Of a stretch of DNA of 64,000 bases, positions 37,142 to 46,283 are shown one piece after another. A program made the position numbers and the translations under genes. The first letter of the stretch is position 1, and every line of letters starts with the position of its first letter. The DNA is from Chelativorans sp. J32 (GTDB lineage: Bacteria > Pseudomonadota > Alphaproteobacteria > Rhizobiales > Rhizobiaceae), in contig NZ_JAEQ01000012.1 in assembly GCF_000518985.1 (NCBI RefSeq), positions 1 to 64,000 on the forward strand. The letters run 5' to 3'. The notes under the pieces were generated by a model. It made no database searches and was not told the DNA's origin. It saw only the letters and a program-made list of their open reading frames with translations.

Positions 37142-39684
37142 TGGCCCTCTCCACTTATCGTAAGAAGCGCAACTTCGCAGCCACTCCGGAGCCCAAGGGC
37201 GAGGAGAAGAGTTCGCCCGGCGGCAACAGTTTTGTAATCCAGAAGCATGCCGCGCGCCGCCTGCATTACGACCTCCGCCTTGAGATGGACGGAGTGCTGA
37301 AAAGCTGGGCGGTGACACGCGGCCCAAGCCTCGTTCCGGGCGAGAAGCGGCTTGCCGTGCATGTGGAAGACCACCCGCTCGACTACGGCGATTTCGAAGG
37401 AACCATTCCCAAGGGGGAATATGGCGGCGGCACCGTGATCGTGTGGGACCGCGGAACGTGGTCGCCGCTTGGAGACCCCAAAAGAGGCTTGGCCAAGGGC
37501 CATCTGGAATTCGAGTTGCATGGCGAGAAGCTTCACGGGCGCTGGCACCTTGTTCGCATGGGGAAGAAGCCGCGCGAGAAAAAGGAAAACTGGCTCTTGA
37601 TCAAAGGCGAGGACGACTTCGCCCGCGAGGAAAGCGATCCGGACATCCTGGAGGAGCATCCTGAGTCTGTGAAAACGGGGAGGATGATTGAGGAGGTCGA
37701 GGGCGAGGCGCCGGGCTGGTCCTCCAAGACGGGACGAATAGACAGGCCTGAAGCGGTGGATGAGCCAGAGGCGAAGAGCAAGACCAAGACAGCGGGCTCC
37801 CGGGAAAAGAAGTCCGGGGGAACGCTTCCGGTACCGAAGCAGGCGAAGAAGGCTGGTTATCCCGGCTTTATCGAGCCTGAGCTTGCCACGCTCCGCAGCA
37901 AGCCTCCCCCTGGCGCGCGCTGGCTGCATGAGATCAAGTTCGACGGCTATCGCCTTCAGGCGCATATCCGCGACGGCAAAGTGCAGCTCTTCACGCGCGG
38001 CGGTCTGGATTGGACCGAAAAGTTCGGCGGCGCGATCGCGGGAGCCCTGCGCGGTCTCCCGATCAAGCAGGCGATTATGGATGGCGAACTGATCGTGGAA
38101 GGAGCCGGCGGGGCTTCGGACTTCTCTGCGCTCCAAGCAGCGCTGTCAGAAGGCCGTACCGAGGGGATGGTATTCTACCTTTTTGATCTTCTCTATCTGG
38201 ATGGCCAGGATTTTCGCCCCGTGCCGCTGATCGAACGGAAAGCCATTCTGCAGAAGCTCCTGGACGGCGGACCGTCTGTCCTGCGCTATAGCGAGCATTT
38301 CGAGGAAGACGGGAAACTCGTATTCGATCATGCCTGCCGCCTGAGCCTGGAGGGCATCATATCGAAAGTCGGGGATGCGCCTTACCGATCCGGCCGCAGC
38401 AAGGACTGGATCAAGACCAAATGCTCGAAAGGGCAGGAATTTGTCATTGCCGGATTCGTTCCGTCGAGCACTTTTGACCGGGCGATCGGCTCCCTGGTGC
38501 TCGGTTATTATGACGGGGGCCGATTGGTGCACGCAGGCCGTGTGGGCACCGGGTTTAGTCACGCGCTTGCGCAGGACCTGTTCAAGCGCCTTGACAAGAT
38601 GCGGATTCCAAAAAGCCCCTTTGCCAAGAAGCTGACCGCGGAAGAAGCTCGCGGCGTGAAATTCGTGCGGCCGGAACTGCTCGCGGAAGTTCAGTTCCGC
38701 ACCTGGACAGCGGACAATCTGATCCGTCATGCCTCATTCCAGGGGCTCAGGGATGACAAGGATCCGAAACAGGTAGTTCGCGAGACGGACGGCGCCAAAC
38801 CAACCGAGCGCCCGGCCCCCAGTTTCAAGCTGACACATCCCGATCGGGTCTATTGGCCGGAGGCGGGCGTCACCAAGCAGGGACTTGCCGAGTATTACGC
38901 CGAGGTCTGGCCGCGCATGGGACCTTTCATCGTCAATCGTCCGCTCGCGCTTGTTCGCTGCCCGGATGGCATAAGCGGCCAGTGCTTCTTTCAGAAGCAT
39001 GCCTGGCGTGGCCAGTCGCAGGAGATCCTCAAGGCGGTCGATCCGGAGGATGACGAGCCCGTCATCGCCATCGACGATTTTCCCGGCCTCATTGGCCTGG
39101 TTCAGGGTGGCACGCTTGAAATCCACCCCTGGGGCTCGCGCCTGGGCGACCTGGAGCGGCCTGATCTGATCAATATGGACCTCGATCCCGGACCGGGGGT
39201 CGCCTGGGAGGAGGTGATCGAGGCGGCAAAAGAAGTGCGGGAAAGGCTGGTGCATGCGGGTCTTGAAAGCTTTGTGAAGACGTCCGGCGGTAAGGGATTG
39301 CATGTGGTAGCCCCTCTTAAGCCCCGCGCGGACTGGGCGGAGGTAAAGGCCTTCGCCAAGGGAATCGCCGATGCCATGGCTTCGGACGCGCCCGAGCGCT
39401 TCGTCGCCACCGTGACCAAGGCCAAGCGCAAGGGAAAGATCCTGATCGACTACCTGCGCAACGGCAGGGGCGCGACGGCCGTGGCGCCGTATTCGACCCG
39501 TGCCAGAACCGGCGCGGCGGTATCCATGCCGCTCAGTTGGGAAGAATTGAACCCGGCCATTACAGCCGATTATTTCACCGTCGCCAATGCGCCGACGCGC
39601 ATCGCGGCACTTACGACAGATCCCTGGGCCGATTTTTGGCGGGCCGCCGCCCCTCTTGGAAAGAAGGTTCGCCGCGCTGCATAG
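37141..39684 (+). CDS. ligD: Multifunctional DNA ligase D (phosphoesterase-ligase-polymerase)
   Basis: This 847-residue NHEJ enzyme has three domains in the order common in Proteobacteria. The 3'-phosphoesterase domain (about 1-165) has HAARRLHYDLRLE and HPLDYGDFEGTIPKGEYGGG. A charged linker (165-230) follows. The ATP-dependent ligase domain (about 235-540) carries EIKFDGYRLQ with nucleotidyl-lysine Lys266. The primase-like polymerase domain (about 555-840) has metal aspartates in NMDLDPGPG (Asp680, Asp682) and VKTSGGKGLHVV. All visible motifs are intact. It is translationally coupled to ku and convergent with the second ku. Confidence 0.96.
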   Translation: MALSTYRKKRNFAATPEPKGEEKSSPGGNSFVIQKHAARRLHYDLRLEMDGVLKSWAVTRGPSLVPGEKRLAVHVEDHPLDYGDFEGTIPKGEYGGGTVIVWDRGTWSPLGDPKRGLAKGHLEFELHGEKLHGRWHLVRMGKKPREKKENWLLIKGEDDFAREESDPDILEEHPESVKTGRMIEEVEGEAPGWSSKTGRIDRPEAVDEPEAKSKTKTAGSREKKSGGTLPVPKQAKKAGYPGFIEPELATLRSKPPPGARWLHEIKFDGYRLQAHIRDGKVQLFTRGGLDWTEKFGGAIAGALRGLPIKQAIMDGELIVEGAGGASDFSALQAALSEGRTEGMVFYLFDLLYLDGQDFRPVPLIERKAILQKLLDGGPSVLRYSEHFEEDGKLVFDHACRLSLEGIISKVGDAPYRSGRSKDWIKTKCSKGQEFVIAGFVPSSTFDRAIGSLVLGYYDGGRLVHAGRVGTGFSHALAQDLFKRLDKMRIPKSPFAKKLTAEEARGVKFVRPELLAEVQFRTWTADNLIRHASFQGLRDDKDPKQVVRETDGAKPTERPAPSFKLTHPDRVYWPEAGVTKQGLAEYYAEVWPRMGPFIVNRPLALVRCPDGISGQCFFQKHAWRGQSQEILKAVDPEDDEPVIAIDDFPGLIGLVQGGTLEIHPWGSRLGDLERPDLINMDLDPGPGVAWEEVIEAAKEVRERLVHAGLESFVKTSGGKGLHVVAPLKPRADWAEVKAFAKGIADAMASDAPERFVATVTKAKRKGKILIDYLRNGRGATAVAPYSTRARTGAAVSMPLSWEELNPAITADYFTVANAPTRIAALTTDPWADFWRAAAPLGKKVRRAA

Positions 39685-39692
39685 CGCGCTCT

Positions 39693-40502
39693 TCAGCCGC
39701 TCCTCTTCTTTTCCTCGGCAATCGAGCGTTTGAGCGCATCCATAATGCTGACCACATTATTCGCGGGCTCAGGTTCCTCCTCCTTCTTCTTGCGCGGGGC
39801 GGTCTTCTTCCTCTTCTTCTGTTTGCTTTCGATGATCTCCTTGAGCCGATCCTGGACGGGATCGCGCACCATGTCGGGATTCCAGGGCTGGGTCAGGTCC
39901 TCGATCAGGGTCTCGATGAGGGATACCAGACGCGATTCCACTTTTTTGTCTTCGAGACTGCCGAAAACGTCCTTCGGGTCGCGAACCTCGTCACCGTAAC
40001 GAAGCGTCCAAAGCACGATGCCTTTGCCGCGCGGCTGAAGAAGAACGGCGCGCTCCCTGCGCGAGAGGACCAGGCGGGAGATGCCGACTGTGTTGGTGGC
40101 CGCCATCGCCTCGCGAATCACGGCGAAGGCTTCCTGGGCGACTTCGTCGTCCGGCATCAGGTAATAAGGCTTGTCGAACCAGACCCAGTCTATCGAATCG
40201 GCTGGCACGAACTCGTCGATATCGATGGTGCGAGTGCTCTCCAGGCCGACGGCCTCGAGTTCCTCGTCCTCGAAGGTGATATATTTGCCTTCCTCGGTTT
40301 CATAGCCACGCACTTCATCTTCGTCGGAGACCGGTTTTCCGGTTTCCGCATCGACATACCGGCTGCGAACCCGGTTTCCTGTTTCACGGTTGATCGTATG
40401 GAAGCGGATCTTCTCGCGGTCGCTCGTGGCGGGCGTCAGCGACACGGCGCAGGTGACGAGCGAAAGCTTTAGATAACCCTTCCAGTAAGGACGTGGCGCC
40501 AT
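39693..40502 (-). CDS. ku: Second Ku protein
   Basis: This 269-residue Ku differs clearly from the first: PYWKGYLKLSLVTCAVSLTPA at the start, FVPADSIDWVWFDKPYYLMPDD in the middle and AVIREAMAATNTVGISRLVLSRRERAVLL. The tail is Lys-rich (ESKQKKRKKTAPRKKKEEE) and ends VVSIMDALKRSIAEEKKRSG, parallel to the VVNLLDALRRS segment of the other Ku. It faces ligD with eight bases between stops. Two Ku types may form a heterodimer or act under different conditions. Confidence 0.95.
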   Translation of the reverse strand: MAPRPYWKGYLKLSLVTCAVSLTPATSDREKIRFHTINRETGNRVRSRYVDAETGKPVSDEDEVRGYETEEGKYITFEDEELEAVGLESTRTIDIDEFVPADSIDWVWFDKPYYLMPDDEVAQEAFAVIREAMAATNTVGISRLVLSRRERAVLLQPRGKGIVLWTLRYGDEVRDPKDVFGSLEDKKVESRLVSLIETLIEDLTQPWNPDMVRDPVQDRLKEIIESKQKKRKKTAPRKKKEEEPEPANNVVSIMDALKRSIAEEKKRSG

Positions 40503-40529
40503 CGATGCCCTCCAAAGGCCCCGTGGGGA

Positions 40530-40554
40530 AACGCATTGAAGGGAAAATGGTTTC
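40530..40554 (-). promoter_or_regulatory. EcfG-like promoter motif for the second ku
   Basis: On the minus strand GAAAC (40550-40554) is followed after 16 bases by CGTT (40530-40533). This differs from the EcfG consensus by one base in the -35. The -10 is 28 bases before the ku start. Parallel arrangement with the strong motif before the first ku raises its likelihood. Confidence 0.4.
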
Positions 40555-40674
40555 GCCGGGCGCAGAGGAGGAGGGCAGATCGCGGCATTGTTATCTTGAT
40601 TCTGTCATCGACAAGCCGGACAACGGCAGTTAAGAAACCCTCACTCTGCTTTCAGCTGCAAGCGTGGGGCGCAG

Positions 40675-41316
40675 ATGGATATCTTTACGGGAGCTGGCCT
40701 CGCGGCGCTGCTGCAGGTCATCGTGATTGACCTTGTGCTCGCGGGCGACAATGCAGTCGTCATAGGTCTCGCTGCAAACGGACTGGCCCCCTCGCAGAGA
40801 ACAAAGGCGATCCTGGTCGGAATTCTCGCCGCAACCGTCCTTCGGATCATCTTTGCGACAATCGCCGTTGAGCTCCTACAGATCGTCGGGCTCGTCCTCG
40901 TCGGCGGCTTCCTGCTTCTGTGGGTGTGCTGGCGGATGTGGCGGGAACTTCGCTCCTCACACACCCACGTGCCTCAGGCGGAACCTGCCGAAGGAAAGGC
41001 AGGCAACCCCGGGGAAGGGGTGCCGCGCAAGACCTTTGCCCAGGCGGCGACTCAGATCGTCGTTGCGGATGTATCTATGTCGCTTGACAATGTTCTCGCT
41101 GTGGCCGGTGCTGCGCGCGAGCATCCTTCGGTCCTGATCGTAGGCTTGGCTCTTTCCGTAGCGCTCATGGGACTGGCGGCCTCGCTGATCGCGCGCCTGC
41201 TCGATCGTTATCGCTGGATCGCCTATGTGGGGCTTCTGATCATTCTTTATGTGGCTTTGGAGATGATCTATCGCGGTTCGATGGAGGTTTCTGGTCCGCT
41301 GGCTTCGGCCTTGTGA
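40675..41316 (+). CDS. TerC/YjbE family membrane protein, putative metal transporter
   Basis: This 213-residue TerC-family protein has about six or seven hydrophobic helices in two related halves. Each half carries a conserved acidic segment, VIDLVLAGDNAVVIGL near the start and VVADVSMSLDNVLAVAG in the second half; these Asp residues are expected to bind a divalent cation. YjbE-type members are implicated in Mn2+ export. A charged His-containing loop (SSHTHVPQAEPAEGKAG) links the halves. No manganese riboswitch is visible upstream. Confidence 0.88.
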   Translation: MDIFTGAGLAALLQVIVIDLVLAGDNAVVIGLAANGLAPSQRTKAILVGILAATVLRIIFATIAVELLQIVGLVLVGGFLLLWVCWRMWRELRSSHTHVPQAEPAEGKAGNPGEGVPRKTFAQAATQIVVADVSMSLDNVLAVAGAAREHPSVLIVGLALSVALMGLAASLIARLLDRYRWIAYVGLLIILYVALEMIYRGSMEVSGPLASAL

Positions 41317-41429
41317 GGGAGGCGAAGCTCCGTCCCCGTGGCAGCGGCACACGGGCACCTGCCTTTTGTTGGTCGACCCATTTTAATCCTTGCGTGCGGA
41401 GCGTTGACTATATATGGGTTCACGCGGTT

Positions 41430-41506
<77 letters not shown>

Positions 41507-41526
41507 TTTTTCCTTCCTTGGCTATC

Positions 41527-42768
41527 CTAGACTTGGCGCCGTTGTTCCAGCGCCATAATCCCCCAGATTATGCCCAGCAAAAGATAGAAATGCCGCCAAT
41601 GGTCGGTATCGATCACCCATCCGAGCAGGAGGTGACCGACAAAGACGACGAAGGCGCAAAGGAGATAAGGTTGCCACGGGCGGGCACGGAAGAGGATCCG
41701 GAACGCTCCCGCCAGCGTCCAAATCATCAACGTCAGGAAGGCCGCAAAGCCAAGCCACGAATAGTCGAGAAGCGCCTTCAGCCAGATATTGTGCGTGTCG
41801 ACGCCGTAGACAACGCCGAATTGCAACGGCCCGATGCCGAGCGGGCTTTCCGTCGCCAGCATGAAGCCGATCGCATGGCGGGCGAACCGCCCGAGCCGGT
41901 TCGCGTCGTAATCCTGCACGAGCTGCGCACGCTGGGAAAACAGCTCCGCAACCGCCGGAATGTTGAGCGCGATGATGAGTGCAATTGCAGCGATGGCAAA
42001 AGCAGCGATGCTCATGCCGAGGATTCTCAATCGAACCGTTCCGCGCTGGTTATGGATGAAAAGCGCCAGCGTGAGCATGGCGGCTGAGACCAGGAACAAT
42101 CCCCATGCGCCGCGCGAGAAGGATAGGAAGATGCCGAGGGTGATCACCAGGAAGAAGGGTATCGCAAGCAGAGCCGATGTAGACTGGCCGGTCAGGATGC
42201 GGTGCAGAAGATAGATGCCGGGAAGTGTGAGAAAGGGCCCGAACACGTTCGGATCCTCAAAGACACCGGCCGCGCGACCATAGCGCGTGAACATCTCCGA
42301 TCCGGGGAAGGCATTGAAATAGCCCAGAATGCCGACGAAGGCGGTTATCACCGCTGCTGCGAGCCAGGCGCGGAAGATGAGGGGCAACAAGCCAGGCTGC
42401 TGCTCTACCACCGAGGCGAAAAAAACGGCGGTGAAGGCCAAGAATAGGGAGACGGCGAGATAGAGCGGTGCATCGCGGAGACCAGGGTCGGGAATCTGGC
42501 TCAGAGCGATGAGCCCGCCAAGATTGAAGAGAAGAAGAAGCACCAGAAGCGGCATTACATGGCGGGAGAGCCTCAGGCCGAACAATGCCCACAGGCCGAT
42601 GAGGCCCGCCATGTAAAGCTCGTAGGGTGCGGGCTCCCGCACGACAAATCCGCAGAGGAACACGCCAAGGGCCACAGCACTGGCGCGGATGATCTCGATC
42701 AGCTTGTGATTGACAGCTGCGCGGGAAAGCGTTGCGCCGGCTGCCTCCCTATGATCGAGCGTGCTCAA
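41527..42768 (-). CDS. O-antigen ligase/polymerase-like membrane protein (Wzy/WaaL family)
   Basis: This 413-residue protein has about ten to twelve hydrophobic helices and a large periplasmic loop in the C-terminal half (EDPNVFGPFLTLPGIYLL, NRLGRFARHAIGFMLATESPLGIGPLQFGVVYGVDTHNIWLKALLDYSWLGF). The GxGPxQF...DTHNIWLKAL block is the Wzy_C/O-antigen ligase signature. Within an EPS cluster it most probably polymerises repeat units in the periplasm. It overlaps the initiating transferase gene by four bases, so the two are coupled. Confidence 0.85.
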   Translation of the reverse strand: MSTLDHREAAGATLSRAAVNHKLIEIIRASAVALGVFLCGFVVREPAPYELYMAGLIGLWALFGLRLSRHVMPLLVLLLLFNLGGLIALSQIPDPGLRDAPLYLAVSLFLAFTAVFFASVVEQQPGLLPLIFRAWLAAAVITAFVGILGYFNAFPGSEMFTRYGRAAGVFEDPNVFGPFLTLPGIYLLHRILTGQSTSALLAIPFFLVITLGIFLSFSRGAWGLFLVSAAMLTLALFIHNQRGTVRLRILGMSIAAFAIAAIALIIALNIPAVAELFSQRAQLVQDYDANRLGRFARHAIGFMLATESPLGIGPLQFGVVYGVDTHNIWLKALLDYSWLGFAAFLTLMIWTLAGAFRILFRARPWQPYLLCAFVVFVGHLLLGWVIDTDHWRHFYLLLGIIWGIMALEQRRQV

Positions 42769-44318
42769 TAGGCGTTTCTCGTGTCAAGCAGCCGAATGGG
42801 CGTCAGGAACAGGATCTTCAGATCGAACCAAAGTGACCAGTTCTCTATGTAATAGAGGTCATACTCGATCCGTTTGCGGATCTTTTCCTCCGTATCGAGT
42901 TCGCCGCGCCAGCCATTGATCTGTGCCCAACCGGTCACGCCGGGCTTCACGCGGTGCCGGGCGAAATAGCCATCCACCACTTCGTCGAAGAGCCTGTTAT
43001 GGGCCTCTGCCGCCACCGCATGGGGGCGCGGTCCCACCAGCGACAGGCTGCCGAACAAGGCGTTGAAGAATTGCGGCAGTTCGTCAATCGAGGTCTTGCG
43101 TATGAAGCGGCCGACCCGGGTCACGCGTGGATCGCCCTTCGTGACCGGCTTTCGGGCGGTCGGGTCGGTATGCTCCACATACATGGAGCGGAATTTATAG
43201 ACCTCGATCTCCTCATTGTTGAAGCCATGGCGCTTCTGCTTGAAGAGAACGGGACCCTTGCTGTCGAGCTTGATGGCGATCGCCGTGGCCAGCATGATTG
43301 GCGAGAAGACCACAATTCCAATCAGGCTGAAGACGATGTCGAACGCCCTTTTGGCAACGGAATCCCAGTCGTTGATCGGCTTGTCGAAAATGTCGAGCAT
43401 CGGCACGGCGCCGATATAGGAATAAGCGCGCGGCCGGAAGCGCAGATGGGTCGAATGGGCCGAAAGCCGGATGTCGATGGGCAGCACCCAGAGCTTGCGC
43501 AGGAGAGAAAGCACGCGGGCTTCCGCCGTGATCGGGAGGGATACGATCAGCATGTCGATGCGCGCGATGCGTGCGAACTCGATGAGTTCATCGATATTGC
43601 CGAGCTTCGGATAACCTGCCACGACGGGAGGAGAGCGGGTCTCATCCCGATCGTCGAAAATGCCGCAAATCCGGATGTCGTTATAGGGCTGCTGCTCGAT
43701 CGAGCGGATGAGTTGCTCGGCGTTCTTTCCGCCGCCCACGATCACGGCACGCCTTTCCATGCGCCCGTTGCGTGCCCAGCGACGGATGAGCCTTGATGCG
43801 ACGAAGCGCAGGGCGAGCATGAGCCCGAGCCCGCTTGCGTACCAGACCCCGAGCCAGAACCGGGAAAATTCCTCCGAAATCTTCAGGAAGAACAGCGCCA
43901 CCGTCAGCAGCGCGAAGGTCGCCGACCAGATGAGAATTATGCGCCCCAGCTGTGAAACGGGATTGCGCAACGCCGGTATCTGGTAGCAGTCGGAAAACTC
44001 CATCAGCACGACCGCCACCAGCGAGACGGCGATGATGATCACGGGATAGTGCCAGGAAAGATGGGTGTTGAGCCCCACATGCCCGGCATAGATCTGCAGC
44101 CCCGCCAGCAGCAGTATGCCGAATTCAACAATCCGCATGACGCCGCTCACCATGACGGGAGGCATGGTGTCGCGGCGATATTGCTGTGCAACCTGCCGCG
44201 CGATCGAACTCAGCACCGGGCGTGGGCGCCTTCGGCGCGGCTCTTCGATCGGCCGGCTGACGTCGGTGAAGCGATGTTTGCGTTCGGCGCTGTTCATGTC
44301 CCCCAAGCCCCGGTTCAT
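42765..44318 (-). CDS. Undecaprenyl-phosphate sugar-phosphotransferase (WcaJ/WbaP-like)
   Basis: This 517-residue polyisoprenyl-phosphate hexose-1-phosphate transferase starts assembly of the EPS repeat unit on the lipid carrier. The N-terminal half has about four membrane helices and a CoA_binding_3-like domain with AVIVGGGKNAEQLIRSIEQQ. The C-terminal bacterial sugar transferase domain (about 310-517) begins FDIVFSLIGIVVFSPIMLATAIAIKLDSKGP. It contains FKQKRHGFNNEEIEVYKFRSMY, KTSIDELPQFFNALFG and RPHAVAAE. The sugar (glucose or galactose) is not predictable by eye. ATG 44318 or 44297 could be the start. Confidence 0.92.
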   Translation of the reverse strand: MNRGLGDMNSAERKHRFTDVSRPIEEPRRRRPRPVLSSIARQVAQQYRRDTMPPVMVSGVMRIVEFGILLLAGLQIYAGHVGLNTHLSWHYPVIIIAVSLVAVVLMEFSDCYQIPALRNPVSQLGRIILIWSATFALLTVALFFLKISEEFSRFWLGVWYASGLGLMLALRFVASRLIRRWARNGRMERRAVIVGGGKNAEQLIRSIEQQPYNDIRICGIFDDRDETRSPPVVAGYPKLGNIDELIEFARIARIDMLIVSLPITAEARVLSLLRKLWVLPIDIRLSAHSTHLRFRPRAYSYIGAVPMLDIFDKPINDWDSVAKRAFDIVFSLIGIVVFSPIMLATAIAIKLDSKGPVLFKQKRHGFNNEEIEVYKFRSMYVEHTDPTARKPVTKGDPRVTRVGRFIRKTSIDELPQFFNALFGSLSLVGPRPHAVAAEAHNRLFDEVVDGYFARHRVKPGVTGWAQINGWRGELDTEEKIRKRIEYDLYYIENWSLWFDLKILFLTPIRLLDTRNAY

Positions 44319-44388
44319 GCCGCCGTTAGCATCAAGAGGCTAAAAAAAGCCTTGAGAATTCGCCCTGCAGTTGAAGCTTTTTAGCAAA

Positions 44389-45507
44389 TTAAAGCCCAAG
44401 CGTCTCGCGATAGACACGATCGATGTGCTCAGCCATGACATCCGCGCCAAAGCGGCCCTTGAGTTCGCGCGAACTAGGCATGAGATCGCGATAAGCAGCT
44501 TCGTCCGAAAGCACCGCAACCATCTTCTCCGACAGCGCGGCGACGGACGGCCAGACGAGGGCAGGGGAGTTATCTCCGAAAATCTCGGGGATGCCGCCAA
44601 CGGCAGTTGCGATCAGAGGCTTTCCGGCCGCAAGTGCCTCCAGAACGATATAAGGCATTGCTTCCGCGCGCGACGGCACGACCATGGTACGACCAAGCGC
44701 AAAGGCCTTGCGGGCAGGCATTGCGGGATAAAAGACGATACGCTCTGCAAATCCGAGCGCCTTGGCCTGAGCTATGTATTTTGGCAGATCGTCGCCATCC
44801 CCAACCATCACTGCCCTGAGGTGCCGCCCTGTTCTGTTCTCGGTTTCCTTCAGCGCGTTGATAAACAGATCCGGCCCCTTCAGGTCGCGCATCATGCCGA
44901 TATAGAGAAAGTCCGCCGCACCGGGAGCATCCATGACCGGCGTGAACTCGGCGATCTTAAGCCCGTTATAGACCAGGCTCGACTGCGCGCGGGTTCTGCC
45001 GATCTTCCATTCATAAGCCCGCTGTTCGTAAAGGGAGACGAAGAAGAGGTGGTCGGTGACGCGCCCCATCAGCCGCTCCAGGCCGAAGAAGAAGCGGCCC
45101 GCGGGGCTCTTTGCATCATAGTGCAGGCTGCCGCCATGGGGAGAATAGATGCGGGCGACCTTCCGCCCCGAAGCCCTGAGTGCTGTACCGAAGAGACGGG
45201 CATAAGCGCCGCCTTTCGCCCCATGGCCATGCAGGACGTCCGGCTTCAATTGCCGGATGATTTTCAGGGTTCGAAGGGCAGCCGCTATGTCGCCCGGGCC
45301 AAGATGCCTCTGCATGGGAGTTCGGAAGACCCCGAGCGGCAGTTTCGCCGAAATCTCCGCGAAGAACCGGTCTTCATAGGCCCCGCCGGTTGTGGAATCG
45401 CAGACGATCCCGACCTCATGCCCGGTGGCGACCTGAGCCTCGCTGAGATCTCTCACGTGCCGGAAAATACCGCCAACCGGCGAACGAAAGCAGTGGACGA
45501 TGCGCAA
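44389..45507 (-). CDS. Glycosyltransferase family 4
   Basis: This 372-residue GT-B enzyme adds a sugar from a nucleotide donor during EPS repeat-unit assembly. The N-terminal Gly-rich loop is HCFRSPVGGIFRHVRDLSEAQ. The C-terminal donor-binding region has YIGMMRDLKGPDLFINAL and the EX7E element in PSRAEAMPYIVLEALAAGKPLIATAVGG. Donor and acceptor are unknown. It sits between the initiating transferase and the Wza-like gene on the same strand. Confidence 0.9.
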   Translation of the reverse strand: MRIVHCFRSPVGGIFRHVRDLSEAQVATGHEVGIVCDSTTGGAYEDRFFAEISAKLPLGVFRTPMQRHLGPGDIAAALRTLKIIRQLKPDVLHGHGAKGGAYARLFGTALRASGRKVARIYSPHGGSLHYDAKSPAGRFFFGLERLMGRVTDHLFFVSLYEQRAYEWKIGRTRAQSSLVYNGLKIAEFTPVMDAPGAADFLYIGMMRDLKGPDLFINALKETENRTGRHLRAVMVGDGDDLPKYIAQAKALGFAERIVFYPAMPARKAFALGRTMVVPSRAEAMPYIVLEALAAGKPLIATAVGGIPEIFGDNSPALVWPSVAALSEKMVAVLSDEAAYRDLMPSSRELKGRFGADVMAEHIDRVYRETLGL

Positions 45508-45534
45508 GAGCTTAAGTCGTGGCTGGAGTGAAGG

Positions 45535-46098
45535 TCAGAACAGCCGCTCTCTGATATAGACGGTATCGCCGGGAAGCAACGGGTCCGAGATGAGCACCGT
45601 GCCGGTCATCACACGGCCGTTGATTTCACGGGTGATGTCGACCGTGCCTTGGTAAGCCCGAGGGGAGAATCCGCCGGCGGCCGCGATCGCTTTCTGCACC
45701 GTCATGCCCGGCACGTAGGAATACTGGCCCGGTGCACCGACTTCGCCCATGATGAAGATCGGGCGGTAGCGATCGATCTCTACCGTCACGTCGGGGTCCC
45801 GGAGAAAGCCGGCACGCAGCTTATCGGCAATTGCCTGCTGCACCTGGATCACCGTGCGCCCGCGCGCCGGAACGGAGCCGACCAGCGGAAACGAAATGTA
45901 GCCCGCCTGATCGACGCTGTAGGTATTGGAGAGGTTGTCCTGATCGAAGACCGTGACGCGCACGCGGTCCCCGGCATCGAGGATATAGGGCTGATAGAGC
46001 GCCTTATGGAAGGCGGGGGGCGCCGGCCGGTAGCCGGTACAGGCTGCCAACAGTCCAGCGGCGAGCAGCATCGTCAGGAGTGGAATGCGATTTTCCAT
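45535..46098 (-). CDS. Polysaccharide export lipoprotein (Wza/ExoF-like)
   Basis: This 187-residue outer-membrane-directed protein has a lipoprotein signal (MENRIPLLTMLLAAGLLAAC) and a polysaccharide export domain (LDAGDRVRVTVFDQDNLSNTYSVDQAGYISFPLVGSVPARGRT). It is followed by a SLBB-type part (PIFIMGEVGAPGQYSYVPGMTVQKAIAAAGGF). It is shorter than E. coli Wza, as usual for rhizobial proteins. It is divergent from the Wzc-like gene across a 185-base region with a CtrA-type motif. Confidence 0.9.
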   Translation of the reverse strand: MENRIPLLTMLLAAGLLAACTGYRPAPPAFHKALYQPYILDAGDRVRVTVFDQDNLSNTYSVDQAGYISFPLVGSVPARGRTVIQVQQAIADKLRAGFLRDPDVTVEIDRYRPIFIMGEVGAPGQYSYVPGMTVQKAIAAAGGFSPRAYQGTVDITREINGRVMTGTVLISDPLLPGDTVYIRERLF

Positions 46099-46172
46099 GG
46101 GCAATGGCCAAATTCGAGCAACGCTCGCTCAATACCGAGCTTCCATACTTCCTCCTTATCCGATCATTAGGG

Positions 46173-46187
46173 TTAATGGCGGGTTAA
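46173..46187. promoter_or_regulatory. CtrA-type binding motif in the EPS divergent promoter
   Basis: TTAA at 46173-46176 and TTAA at 46184-46187 are separated by exactly seven bases, an exact fit to the CtrA consensus TTAA-N7-TTAA. A near copy (TTAA at 46206-46209, TTAC at 46218-46221, spacing eight) lies further right. Both lie between the divergent wza-like and wzc-like genes. Confidence 0.5.
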
Positions 46188-46283
46188 GCGAATACTACTC
46201 CCGGCTTAACCTTGCGGTTACCATGTGCATTTACCATTAGCACGTTGCGGCTCGGAGTTTCGCATATGAAGAGGGGTGAGGTA

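Noticed and set aside
40600-40674. yybP-ykoY manganese riboswitch before the TerC-family gene
   Set aside because: The 170-base gap between the second ku and this gene lacks the conserved paired loops of that RNA.
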